Notes under the pieces: model-generated | Told to the model about the DNA's origin: nothing | The model's database searches: none | Seen by the model: the letters and a program-made list of their open reading frames with translations, nothing else | Source of the DNA: a bacterium | Lineage (GTDB): Bacteria; Patescibacteriota; Minisyncoccia; Phycocordibacterales; UBA5272 | Length of the DNA: 39,859 nt | Assembly: GCA_023267555.1 (NCBI GenBank) | Contig: JAHFMZ010000004.1 | Span: 1-39,859, forward strand | Reading direction: 5' to 3' | In this document: one piece after another, positions 9,026 through 17,836 of the stretch | Numbering within the stretch: the stretch's first letter is position 1 | How the letters are laid out: every line of letters begins with the position of its first letter | Program-made: the position numbers and the translations under genes

Positions 9026-9135
9026 TCACGACGAGGGTCCGGCACGAGACCTCAAGAGAGCTTGTGACTCACTTAACGAAGGCTGTTCACCTTGGCAAAT
9101 AGACCTCACCTTTTGAGTGTTGCAACTCGTCGCGA
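9026..9135. ncRNA. Candidate structured RNA, strand unresolved
   Basis: Closing stem CGACGAG(9029-9035)/CTCGTCG(9126-9132) enclosing GGTC/GACC, CAAG-agag-CTTG, AAGG/CCTT and CTCA/TGAG hairpins; lies between two terminators. Confidence 0.3.
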
Positions 9136-9159
9136 GGTTTAAATCTATCACAAAAAGAA

Positions 9160-9190
9160 AGTGCGTGAAAGCTAAAGGCTTTCACGCACT
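9160..9190 (-). terminator. Terminator of the minus-strand glycosylase-like gene
   Basis: agtgcgtgaaagc/gctttcacgcact 13-bp stem; minus strand continues ttctttttg. Confidence 0.8.
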
Positions 9191-10335
9191 CATTCATCGA
9201 ATAGATGCAAATTGATATCATCTGCAGGTCCAAGCTTAAAGGTCCTTAGACCTTTTTTCGCAAAAATTGAAGCTTCTTGCGAAGGCCACGTCCCCACTTT
9301 GTAATAATCTTTTGTTTCTATGGAACCAAGGCATTGATTGTAAACAGGGCAGAGAGATTCAATCCCTTTTACTCTGTAACATCCATTGCACAAGGTTCTC
9401 CCTAACTGCCAAAAAGCATGAGACAGAGCTACTTTATCCAGACTATGTTTCTTTGAAACTTTACAAATAAAAACTCGTAGTATGTCTTCTAACTCTTCGT
9501 TGTATGTGTCGGTTTGATTGACGATTGCTTTATTTTGAATAAACAAGCGTTGAACGTGGACATCAACAGGGAAGGAATCTTCTGGCATTTTTATTTTTCT
9601 AAGTTCAGCCAAGAAGAGAGTGTAGAGTGAAGCGATTTTCGGACCATATCCGGGGAGTGGGTCATACCCACGACCTTTCTTGGTTTTTTCTCTACGTTTA
9701 AACTCGACAATACCTTCCACACTGCTTCCGCAACATTTTAGGAGTTTCAGTGGATTGCCACCGAACTCACCAAACAACGTTCTTGCACATTTTATCCAAT
9801 AGTCGGCGGATTGGTTTGGACAACCTACTCTATGTCTACTTAGTATTCTACCAAGTTCCTCCTTTCGCATCTTCAGAACGTCCCTGGTATACATCTCTGG
9901 GTGATTTTTGTGTATCATCACGTGAGATTTGTATACCTCCATACTTACCTGACGTCTGTCGGTTAAGGTTGCAAAGAAAAGCCAAACCAAATGTTTCAAG
10001 CTACCTCTGATTATTGTGTCTATGCTCAAAACTTTCCTGTCTTCTGTTCTTTCAGGGAGTATTGATTCCTTCGTTAAATCTGCTTGATATGAATCTTGTT
10101 TGTGAATAATTACCCCAGGCATATTCAGATTTTGTGGGGCATTTGAAGAGTTGAATGCAATGTAGACTCCGAAACGTGTTTTGTAAGCATTGTAAAGGTT
10201 GAGAACCAATTGTTCGCCGATATCTTCGTGCAAACTTGGTGCAATGAGACTTCTTTTACGTAAACGCCTTGGTAGAGTTTCTGATATCGTGAGAGAATCA
10301 TCTTCTGTCACTTTTACAATACTTAGTCTGCTCAT
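9190..10335 (-). CDS. Divergent HhH-GPD (endonuclease III-like) DNA glycosylase with putative Fe-S cluster
   Basis: LPGYGPKIASLYTLFL (HhH with Lys), FPVDVHVQRLF (catalytic Asp region), CNGCYRVKGIESLCPVYNQC. Confidence 0.65.
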   Translation of the reverse strand: MSRLSIVKVTEDDSLTISETLPRRLRKRSLIAPSLHEDIGEQLVLNLYNAYKTRFGVYIAFNSSNAPQNLNMPGVIIHKQDSYQADLTKESILPERTEDRKVLSIDTIIRGSLKHLVWLFFATLTDRRQVSMEVYKSHVMIHKNHPEMYTRDVLKMRKEELGRILSRHRVGCPNQSADYWIKCARTLFGEFGGNPLKLLKCCGSSVEGIVEFKRREKTKKGRGYDPLPGYGPKIASLYTLFLAELRKIKMPEDSFPVDVHVQRLFIQNKAIVNQTDTYNEELEDILRVFICKVSKKHSLDKVALSHAFWQLGRTLCNGCYRVKGIESLCPVYNQCLGSIETKDYYKVGTWPSQEASIFAKKGLRTFKLGPADDINLHLFDE

Positions 10336-10450
10336 AATTGGAAGACCTTTCTCTCAAAATTGGGGATGGAAAAGAACTAAAAACTGATTATTTATTATTC
10401 TACATTTTTGTATTGATATAGCAACATTGACATTTTTTGGGAAAATAAAA

Positions 10451-10486
10451 ACGGAGACAACGTGGTTTTCACCAAATTATCTCCGT
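10451..10486 (-). terminator. Terminator of the 10486-11601 gene
   Basis: acggaga/tctccgt with inner ggtgaaaaccac; minus strand continues ttttatttt. Confidence 0.65.
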
Positions 10487-11601
10487 CAATTCACTTGGGT
10501 TCTGGAATGAAATTCCCTAATGAATTTTTCAGATAGGTTTATATATCTAGTCCCGTCATTTTGCGTGGGGTTCGCTTTTTCTATTGCTTCTTGTGATGGC
10601 AAAATTTCAACACGAATGCAGTTCACTGCGTGAGCAGGGTTGTGTCCGTGTTCTTTAGCATACAGAAGCTTGTCGGCATCTCTTTTTGGATGATTTGTGA
10701 CAGAAAGACTGAATCGCCCCAATATATCTTTTGCTTTGCCATTTAAAACTTGAAACAAAGAAGCGTAGAGCAAGTCCTTATCATAAGTCGTCTCCTTGAA
10801 CTTTATTTCAAAAACTTCAACTATCTGTTCAAAAAGAGACCTGACTTTTTCTGTTTCTTTTCCGAGTTTCCTCCTTATGACTTCCGCGAAGTGAGCAGGA
10901 TAATCGGCGTCGAGTAATATCTCAACTGTTTTTTTGACACTGCTGAATCGTTTGAGATCTCCTTTGGGATAATAGGCATATTTCAACCTACTGAGACGTT
11001 TCCTTGTTATTCTTACGAAGTCTGAGAGATGGACCCTGTGTCTCGCTTCAGAATCTTTCGCAAGACAAGCAAAAATCAAAACAGACTCATCTTTTGGTAC
11101 GGTGATAAATTTACCACTTGCCAACTCTTTTCCTCTTTTCCCTTTTCCTCCATAAGGGGTCGTACTGGTGTGATATATCAGGTTTCTCCGGTGGGACACG
11201 TCTTGATCTATGATGTGTTGTATTGCTCGGGAAAGTGTTGGTAAAAGACTGATAACTTTTTCGTCGGTCAATTTTACAACAGGCCGACGAACAGTTGTCG
11301 TTACCTTCTTTTTTCCATACCATTTTTCAAACCATTGATATGGAACCGAGCGGGAAAAACCGATTTCAAGGGCAATTGCAAGGCGAATTTCTTCACCTTT
11401 GTAAACAATCGGTGCGAAGACGGCGATGTAATTTCCCGTGTACGCTGATGGCCGGTTTTCCTCGTATGAAACTTCACCATTTTCGTCTAAGACGATAACG
11501 TGCCTGGCCTCGCAATACATTTTTTCACCATCACGTATTACTTTTGCAGTAGTCGGCTCTTTTCCAAGTGGAAAGGAGCGCATAATGAGAAAGTTTCTCA
11601 T
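10486..11601 (-). CDS. Orphan hypothetical protein (~371 aa)
   Basis: Long ORF; ATG at 11601 preceded by SD AGAGGAG (minus strand atcagaggagtcaaaaaATGAG), so the 11691 start is likely too early. Confidence 0.7.
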   Translation of the reverse strand: MRNFLIMRSFPLGKEPTTAKVIRDGEKMYCEARHVIVLDENGEVSYEENRPSAYTGNYIAVFAPIVYKGEEIRLAIALEIGFSRSVPYQWFEKWYGKKKVTTTVRRPVVKLTDEKVISLLPTLSRAIQHIIDQDVSHRRNLIYHTSTTPYGGKGKRGKELASGKFITVPKDESVLIFACLAKDSEARHRVHLSDFVRITRKRLSRLKYAYYPKGDLKRFSSVKKTVEILLDADYPAHFAEVIRRKLGKETEKVRSLFEQIVEVFEIKFKETTYDKDLLYASLFQVLNGKAKDILGRFSLSVTNHPKRDADKLLYAKEHGHNPAHAVNCIRVEILPSQEAIEKANPTQNDGTRYINLSEKFIREFHSRTQVN

Positions 11602-11708
11602 TTTTTGACTCCTCTGATTAATGCTAGTTAATGGGAAAGAACAATCAAATGTAATTCTATATTTAAAAAAGATAAAAAACAATCTTGCCAATTTGCTATA
11701 CTCGGGTT

Positions 11709-12362
11709 ATGAATTTTATTGATTTACCCAAACATCACGCAGTGTTGATTGTGGATAATGAGCGCGATACCAAAAGTGTTGCGCTCTGGGGCGATCTGCA
11801 AAATCTTTCTCCTATACACAGATTTTTTAATCAGACTGTACTTGATATTGATACTGCAAGAAATATTATTTCTTGGGCGAATACTCCATATAATGATGAA
11901 AAAGTCGCATTAATTTCTTTTCATACTGCCACTTTACCAGCACAAAATGCAATGCTAAAAATATTAGAAGAACCGAGAATTGGTGTACATTTTATTTTAT
12001 TAACAAGTAATAAAGATAATTTGATTGATACAGTTCTTTCGCGTGTGCACGAAATTAAAAATATTAAACGAGAATCTATCAATAATAAAGACGTAGAAAC
12101 ATTTTTGCAAACAAAACTAGAGAGTAGAATTAAATTGCCCTTCATTATAGAGCTTCTCGCTCGTACAGACGAAGAGGGAAGGAAAGACAGAGAAAGTGTG
12201 CGCGAGTTTATTTTGAATATTTCAAAAGTTTTATCTGATAAAAAAGTTTTGCCACATTATATAACTGAAACTATACAAGTTGCATCTTATGCTTCCGATC
12301 CATCCGTATCTGGTAAAGCGCTTTTTGAGTATTTAGCGTTATTACTTCCTGTTATAAAATGA
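11709..12362 (+). CDS. holB: DNA polymerase III delta'-like subunit (clamp-loader/AAA remnant)
   Basis: TLPAQNAMLKILEEPRIGVHFILLTSNKDNLIDTVLSRVHEI; TATACT 6 nt before ATG 11709. Confidence 0.65.
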   Translation: MNFIDLPKHHAVLIVDNERDTKSVALWGDLQNLSPIHRFFNQTVLDIDTARNIISWANTPYNDEKVALISFHTATLPAQNAMLKILEEPRIGVHFILLTSNKDNLIDTVLSRVHEIKNIKRESINNKDVETFLQTKLESRIKLPFIIELLARTDEEGRKDRESVREFILNISKVLSDKKVLPHYITETIQVASYASDPSVSGKALFEYLALLLPVIK

Positions 12363-12375
12363 TATAATCACAGCT

Positions 12376-12927
12376 ATGTATAATTTTGATGTAGTAAAAA
12401 CAAAAAAAGAAAGTATCGTCGATTGGTTAAGAGGTGAGTATCGTTCTATTTCTACTGGACGAGCAACTCCACAAGTTTTGGATTTGGTTCATATAGATAT
12501 GTATGGTGTGCGCACACAAATCGCACACGCTGGTAGTATAAATATTGAAGATCCACGCACTCTTCGTGTTTCTCCTTGGGACAAAACTATTTTGGGAGCA
12601 ATGGAAAAGGCAATTAATGAAGCAGATTTGGGACTTTCTGTTTCATCGGATAATGATGGTCTTCGTGTACATTTTCCAGCTCTCACAACCGAGACACGGC
12701 AGAAGCTTGTGAAATTATTAAAAGACAGATTGGAAGATGCGCGTATAAAAATTCGTTCTCTTCGTGAAGAAACAAATAAAGATATTGATGCGAAAGCCAA
12801 GGAAGGTGTATATGGTGAAGATGAACAACATCGTTTTCGTGAAGAAATGCAAAAAATTGTTGATGGAGCAAATGCTGAACTCGAAAGCCTTTTCCAAAAA
12901 AAGGAAACAGAAGTGATGGGGGAATGA
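12376..12927 (+). CDS. frr: Ribosome recycling factor
   Basis: STGRATPQVLDLVHIDMYG...KDRLEDARIKIRSLREETNKDIDAKAKEG. Confidence 0.95.
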   Translation: MYNFDVVKTKKESIVDWLRGEYRSISTGRATPQVLDLVHIDMYGVRTQIAHAGSINIEDPRTLRVSPWDKTILGAMEKAINEADLGLSVSSDNDGLRVHFPALTTETRQKLVKLLKDRLEDARIKIRSLREETNKDIDAKAKEGVYGEDEQHRFREEMQKIVDGANAELESLFQKKETEVMGE

Positions 12928-12929
12928 CT

Positions 12930-13032
12930 CAGAAAGAAGAAAACAGAAGGTAGATAAATGCAGAGCGACACCGAAGGTGTCGCTCTGGTATTTTTCTTCT
13001 CTCTTCTTTCTACATTCTGCTATACTGTCATT
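12930..13032. repeat. Inverted pair of 7-nt-period arrays flanking a terminator (frr/rseP)
   Basis: agaaaga agaaaac agaaggt agataaa ... tttttct tctctct tctttct acattct. Confidence 0.75.
12961..12987 (+). terminator. Intrinsic terminator hairpin after frr
   Basis: cagagcgacacc-gaa-ggtgtcgctctg perfect 12-bp stem. Confidence 0.65.
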
Positions 13033-13036
13033 TATT

Positions 13037-14134
13037 ATGTCTATATCCACCATTTTGCTTTTCTTTGTTATTCTTTTAGTTCTTGTTATTGTCCACGAAT
13101 TTGGGCATTTTATTTTTGCAAAATGGACAAATATGCGTGTGGATGAATTTGCTTTTGGTTTTCCTCCAAGATTATTCGCAAAAAAGAAAGGTGAAACAAC
13201 GTACTCAATCAATGCAATTCCGTTGGGCGGATATGTTTCTATTTGGGGGGAAAATGGAGAACCAAATGATATTGCGAAAAGTCATCCGCGAGCATTTGGT
13301 AATCGTCCTTGGTGGGCACAATTAATTGTACTTATCGCAGGAGTTGCTATGAATATGTTTTTGGCGTGGATTATTTTTGTGTCTATTTCTTTTGGCAAAG
13401 TAGAAGTTAGTACAAGCGATGAAGTGTATGGAAAGTTCGCAAAAGATACAATGCTTGTGGTTACCGATGTCGCACCAGACAGCCCAGCTTTTAGAGCAGG
13501 CATAATTCCAGGATCTGCAATTTTAAATGTAACAAGCGCTGGTGCAAAAGCCAATCTTGTAGATGCAACTTCGCTAATTAATTTTATCGGTGCACATAAT
13601 AATGATCCACTGACTATTACCTACAGACATATAGGTGGTGTTCCTTCCAGTACAACAATCGCTGCCGTATATGGAATTGTCCCTGATAAAAAAGCTATTG
13701 GAATATCGGTTGATAATATTGGTGTCATTGATACTACTTTTTTGGAAGCAGTAAAAATTGGATCAGCGCGGACTTATGATATGACGATGATGACATTTGG
13801 TGGTTTGCGTATGTTGGCATCGTCTGTTTATAAAGGAGAAAGTGTACTCAAGTCTCTTTCTGGTCCGATTGGTATTGCAAAAATAGTAGGGACAACCAGT
13901 GAATATGGTTATAAAGCAGTTCTCACACTTGTTGCTATTCTTTCAATCAATCTTGCTATTTTTAATATCTTGCCACTTCCTGCACTTGACGGTGGGCGTA
14001 TGGTGGTTGTGGTCATTGAAGCAATTACAAAAAGAAAAGTTCCACATAAATATTATTCTTGGGTGAATGTTGTTGGATTTGTTTTGCTGATGTTACTCCT
14101 CCTTATAGTTACAATACACGACATAAACGGCTGA
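13037..14134 (+). CDS. rseP: Site-2 (RseP-like) membrane zinc metalloprotease
   Basis: VHEFGHFIFAK, PDZ-like segment, NILPLPALDGGRM; start inferred at ATG 13037. Confidence 0.92.
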   Translation: MSISTILLFFVILLVLVIVHEFGHFIFAKWTNMRVDEFAFGFPPRLFAKKKGETTYSINAIPLGGYVSIWGENGEPNDIAKSHPRAFGNRPWWAQLIVLIAGVAMNMFLAWIIFVSISFGKVEVSTSDEVYGKFAKDTMLVVTDVAPDSPAFRAGIIPGSAILNVTSAGAKANLVDATSLINFIGAHNNDPLTITYRHIGGVPSSTTIAAVYGIVPDKKAIGISVDNIGVIDTTFLEAVKIGSARTYDMTMMTFGGLRMLASSVYKGESVLKSLSGPIGIAKIVGTTSEYGYKAVLTLVAILSINLAIFNILPLPALDGGRMVVVVIEAITKRKVPHKYYSWVNVVGFVLLMLLLLIVTIHDING

Positions 14135-14172
14135 TGCTGGTCACTGTTAATTGCCTGCTGTATACTATTTTT

Positions 14173-15465
14173 ATGAGACAATCACATCTGTTCATAAAAA
14201 CTAGAAAAGAAGCTCCAGCTGATGAAGTTTCCAAAAACGCAATTTTACTCACTCGAGCTGGATTTATACACAAAGAAATGGCAGGAGTTTATACTTTTTT
14301 ACCACTCGGTTTGAAAGTTTTAAATAATATAGAGAATATTATTCGTAGACATATGGATGGTATTGGTCGTGAACTCTTGATGTCAGCTTTGTCTCCAATG
14401 GAAAAATGGCAAAATACTGGCAGATTGGAAAAAGTTGATGTGTTAATGAAAACAAGTGGTGCTAATGAAGGTTCAAAAGCAAAATCTACTAATGAATATA
14501 TTTTAAATTCTACTCACGAGGAAATGATTACTCCTATTGTTGCAGAGTATATTCGTTCATATAAAGAATTACCTGTTGCTTTTTATCAAATACAAACTAA
14601 ATTTAGAAATGAAGCACGTGCCAAGTCTGGATTATTGCGCGGACGAGAATTTAGAATGAAAGATTTGTATAGTTTTCATACTGATGAAAATGATTTGAAA
14701 AAATATTATGATATTGCCAAGAAAGTTTATATGGATATTTTCCACGAACTTGGTATTGGAAGTGATACTTTTATCACTTTGGCTGGTGGAGGAGATTTTA
14801 CAAAAGATTATTCGCACGAATTCCAGACATTAATTGAATCAGGTGAGGATACTATTTATTTGGATAGAAAAAATAATATTGCTTATAACAAAGAAGTCGT
14901 GAATGATGAGACAGCAAAAAAATTAAATGTAGATTTTAATAAAATGGAGCAAGTACAAGCTTCCGAGGTCGGAAATATTTTTCCACTAAATGTAAAATTT
15001 AGCGAAGTACTTAATTATACATATACAAATGAGAGTGGCGAACAAAAACCAGTATATATGGGATGTTATGGAATTGGTCCATCTCGCATAATGGGTGTAA
15101 TCGTAGAAAAATTTGCTGATGAAAAAGGTTTGATTTGGCCAGAGTCTATCGCTCCATTTTCTTTGCATTTAATTGTGCTTTCAAAAGACAAAGAAAGTGA
15201 TACTTACAAACAAGCCGAAAGTATTTATGAAAAATTAAAAAATCACGGTACCGAAGTTTTGTTTGATGACCGCGATGCTTCCGCTGGAGAAAAATTTGCT
15301 GATAGTGATTTGATTGGTATTCCAATGCGTGCGGTTATATCTGATAAATCTTTGCAGGCTGGTGGGGTTGAAATAAAAGAAAGAAAAGGGGAGAAAAGTG
15401 AAATTATTTCTGTAGAACAGTTTATAAAAATGTATACAGTTTGTTGCGATGATTGTAATCATTAA
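14173..15465 (+). CDS. proS: Prolyl-tRNA synthetase, short form without INS editing domain
   Basis: MRQSHLFIKTRKEAPADEVSKNAILLTRAGFI...FRNEARAKSGLLRGREFRMKDLYSFH...GCYGIGPSR. Confidence 0.93.
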   Translation: MRQSHLFIKTRKEAPADEVSKNAILLTRAGFIHKEMAGVYTFLPLGLKVLNNIENIIRRHMDGIGRELLMSALSPMEKWQNTGRLEKVDVLMKTSGANEGSKAKSTNEYILNSTHEEMITPIVAEYIRSYKELPVAFYQIQTKFRNEARAKSGLLRGREFRMKDLYSFHTDENDLKKYYDIAKKVYMDIFHELGIGSDTFITLAGGGDFTKDYSHEFQTLIESGEDTIYLDRKNNIAYNKEVVNDETAKKLNVDFNKMEQVQASEVGNIFPLNVKFSEVLNYTYTNESGEQKPVYMGCYGIGPSRIMGVIVEKFADEKGLIWPESIAPFSLHLIVLSKDKESDTYKQAESIYEKLKNHGTEVLFDDRDASAGEKFADSDLIGIPMRAVISDKSLQAGGVEIKERKGEKSEIISVEQFIKMYTVCCDDCNH

Positions 15466-15472
15466 AAAAATA

Positions 15473-15495
15473 TAGCGCGACCCTTGGTCGCGCTA
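15473..15495. terminator. Shared convergent terminator
   Basis: tagcgcgacc-ctt-ggtcgcgcta flanked by A-run and T-rich on the minus strand. Confidence 0.75.
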
Positions 15496-15497
15496 CG

Positions 15498-15890
15498 TTA
15501 CGCACAAAAACGATTAGATTGAAGTGCCATTCTTTCGCCGTTGATACCGTTGATTATGTCGGCTCGCAAATTTTCAGCGGCTTCTTCTGGCGTGTTATGT
15601 GCGATTTTTTCCGATGTTAAAAAGAACAGATGACCTTGTTCAAAAAGTTGTCGAAACAAGAATCCTTGCTTGATGTCGTTTTTGTTTATTTTCTTGACTC
15701 CGTGAAGACTATTCCATCTTTCGCAGAATCTGGAAAGCCACTCGTCAAAACCTAGAGTATTATCCAATTTTTCTCCTTTGTATTTCGCTAGGGATTGTGT
15801 AAATCTACCATTTTTGAGATTTTTGTCAAAGAAGATATGAATTTTTAATTGTGTTAGAATACGCAAATGTTTGAGCGTTTTTATACACAT
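15498..15890 (-). CDS. Orphan hypothetical protein, start uncertain
   Basis: KYKGEKLDNTLGFDEWLSRFCERWNSLHG...; N-terminal part of the 187-aa ORF is antisense to mreB2 and probably not translated. Confidence 0.45.
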   Translation of the reverse strand: MCIKTLKHLRILTQLKIHIFFDKNLKNGRFTQSLAKYKGEKLDNTLGFDEWLSRFCERWNSLHGVKKINKNDIKQGFLFRQLFEQGHLFFLTSEKIAHNTPEEAAENLRADIINGINGERMALQSNRFCA

Positions 15891-16916
15891 TTCTCTAATG
15901 ATATTGGTATTGATTTGGGTACCGCAAATACGCTCGTTTATCTTCGTGGGCGAGGTATTGTTATTAATGAGCCTTCGGTTGTGGCCTTGAATACAAAAAC
16001 CAATCGTGTGGTTGCAGTTGGTACTGAGGCCAAAAATATGATGGGACGTACTCCAGGTCATATTCGTATTGTTCGTCCACTTGTTGATGGAGTGATATCA
16101 GATTATGAAGTAACAGAAGAAATGCTTTCATATTTGATTAACAAAGCAAATGATACTGATAAAAAAGTTTTTCGTCCGCGTGTAGTTATTGGTATTCCGG
16201 TTGGGATTACAAATGTCGAGATGCGTGCAGTATATGATGCTGCAAAATCTGCTGGTGCGCGTGAAGTATATATTGTAGAAGAACCAATGGCCGCAGCCAT
16301 CGGTGTGCATATGCCAATACACGATCCGATTGGAAGTATGATTGTAGATATTGGAGGTGGGACAACAGATATCGCCGTCATCGCGCTTTCGGGTGTTGTG
16401 CGTGCCAAGAGTTTGAAAGTTGCAGGAGATACACTCACAACAAATATCATCAGTTATATGCGTGATGAATTCAAAATGTTGATTGGAGAAAAAACTGCAG
16501 AAAATATAAAAATGACTCTTGGTTCGGCACTTCCAGATGAAGCTGGAGAAGAATTAAGTGTGAAGGGACGTGATTTGGTAACTGGTCTTCCTCGTGAAGC
16601 GATTATTACTGACGTTGATATACGTGAAGCGATGTATGCGTCGGTATCGCAACTGGTGGATGCTATACGTGAAGTATTGGAAACAACCCCACCAGAAGTT
16701 CTTTCAGATATTATGCACAAAGGTATGACATTATCCGGTGGTGGCGCGATGATTAGAAATCTTCCAAAATTACTTGAAATGCAATTAAAAGTTCCAGTCA
16801 CCGTTGCAGATGATCCATTAACAGCGGTAGCCAGAGGAACAGGAGTTATACTAGAAAATATAAATCTATACAGAGATGTATTAGTACAAAACACCGATGA
16901 CATATCTTTCCGATAA
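15867..16916 (+). CDS. mreB: Rod shape-determining protein MreB (paralog 2)
   Basis: GIDLGTANTLVYLRGRGIVINEPSVVA...MIVDIGGGTTDIAVIALSG; followed by mreC. Confidence 0.94.
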   Translation: MFERFYTHFSNDIGIDLGTANTLVYLRGRGIVINEPSVVALNTKTNRVVAVGTEAKNMMGRTPGHIRIVRPLVDGVISDYEVTEEMLSYLINKANDTDKKVFRPRVVIGIPVGITNVEMRAVYDAAKSAGAREVYIVEEPMAAAIGVHMPIHDPIGSMIVDIGGGTTDIAVIALSGVVRAKSLKVAGDTLTTNIISYMRDEFKMLIGEKTAENIKMTLGSALPDEAGEELSVKGRDLVTGLPREAIITDVDIREAMYASVSQLVDAIREVLETTPPEVLSDIMHKGMTLSGGGAMIRNLPKLLEMQLKVPVTVADDPLTAVARGTGVILENINLYRDVLVQNTDDISFR

Positions 16917-17682
16917 ATATAATAATAAAAAACGACGCTCATATTATTTTGTTTTAGCAATTATTTTAATCGCTTTATTTTATTTTTGGCCATCTATTCG
17001 TGCGAAATTGTATCCATATGTGCAACCAATAATTGTTTCATATAGTAAAAGTAAAAATATATTAACTTTTATACCTTCTTCAATACACACATATTTTTCA
17101 TCAAGAAACACACTTAGTGCGCAAAATACTGCTCTTTTATTAACAATTGAACGTTTGGAAAATAATATTGCTGAAAAAGATGCCATTATACGAGAAAATA
17201 ATATTTTAGAAACTAGTGGCACACAACTTACTTCTTCAACTCTTGTAATGTATCCATTGATTAGAGATTTAACGACAATGTATTCTACGGTTGTTCTTTC
17301 AAAAGGGTTTAAAGATGGAGTGGAAGAAAATTCCTTAGTGTATTTACGTGGCAGGCAAGCTGTGTGTACGATTGTTGAAGTGTCTGACCGTACTTCATTA
17401 TGTAAACTTTTATCTGCTTCTGGTGTTACAACAGAAGGGGTGGTAGCCTCATCTTCTTTAGTGCTTTCACTTGTTGGAAATGGAGGAGGGTCATTTATTT
17501 CGGACGTAGTGCGTGATACAGGGGTGGCGGTTGGGGATGTGATTTATCTTGCAAGTAATCCGACAATGACATTGGGTCAAATCGTGAATATTACTCGCAA
17601 TGATCAGGCCACTTCTTGGCGTGTATATATTCGTGGTTTGTATAATCCTGTAACTTCGTCATCATTTTATATGAACAAATAA
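16897..17682 (+). CDS. mreC: MreC-like shape-determining protein
   Basis: N-terminal TM, coiled coil, beta-rich C-terminus; overlaps end of mreB2. Confidence 0.8.
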   Translation: MTYLSDKYNNKKRRSYYFVLAIILIALFYFWPSIRAKLYPYVQPIIVSYSKSKNILTFIPSSIHTYFSSRNTLSAQNTALLLTIERLENNIAEKDAIIRENNILETSGTQLTSSTLVMYPLIRDLTTMYSTVVLSKGFKDGVEENSLVYLRGRQAVCTIVEVSDRTSLCKLLSASGVTTEGVVASSSLVLSLVGNGGGSFISDVVRDTGVAVGDVIYLASNPTMTLGQIVNITRNDQATSWRVYIRGLYNPVTSSSFYMNK

Positions 17683-17683
17683 T

Positions 17684-17836
17684 ATGTCACGCCACACTCT
17701 TCTTATTCTTTTCCTAATTACGCTTATTCTTGATATAAGTTTGAGCTTTATTCGTTTGCCTATGTTTACTTTAATTCTTTGTGTTATAGTAATTTTATAT
17801 GAAATTGTTTCGCCGTACATTTACTCGCCAAGCTAA
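17684..17836 (+). CDS. 50-aa hydrophobic peptide in MreD position
   Basis: Manual translation MSRHTLLILFLITLILDISLSFIRLPMFTLILCVIVILYEIVSPYIYSPS*; starts 1 nt after mreC stop and overlaps the mrdA start; absent from the supplied ORF track. Confidence 0.4.
   Translation: MSRHTLLILFLITLILDISLSFIRLPMFTLILCVIVILYEIVSPYIYSPS

Noticed and set aside
8904-9116. 70-aa plus-strand ORF at the mreB1 3' end
   Set aside because: Starts inside mreB1 out of frame and crosses the terminator.
12489-12971. 160-aa antisense ORF over frr
   Set aside because: Fully antisense to a clear RRF gene with biased composition; typical shadow ORF.
16103-16960. 115-aa and 168-aa ORFs antisense to mreB2
   Set aside because: Shadow ORFs opposite a strongly conserved gene; no domain motif seen.
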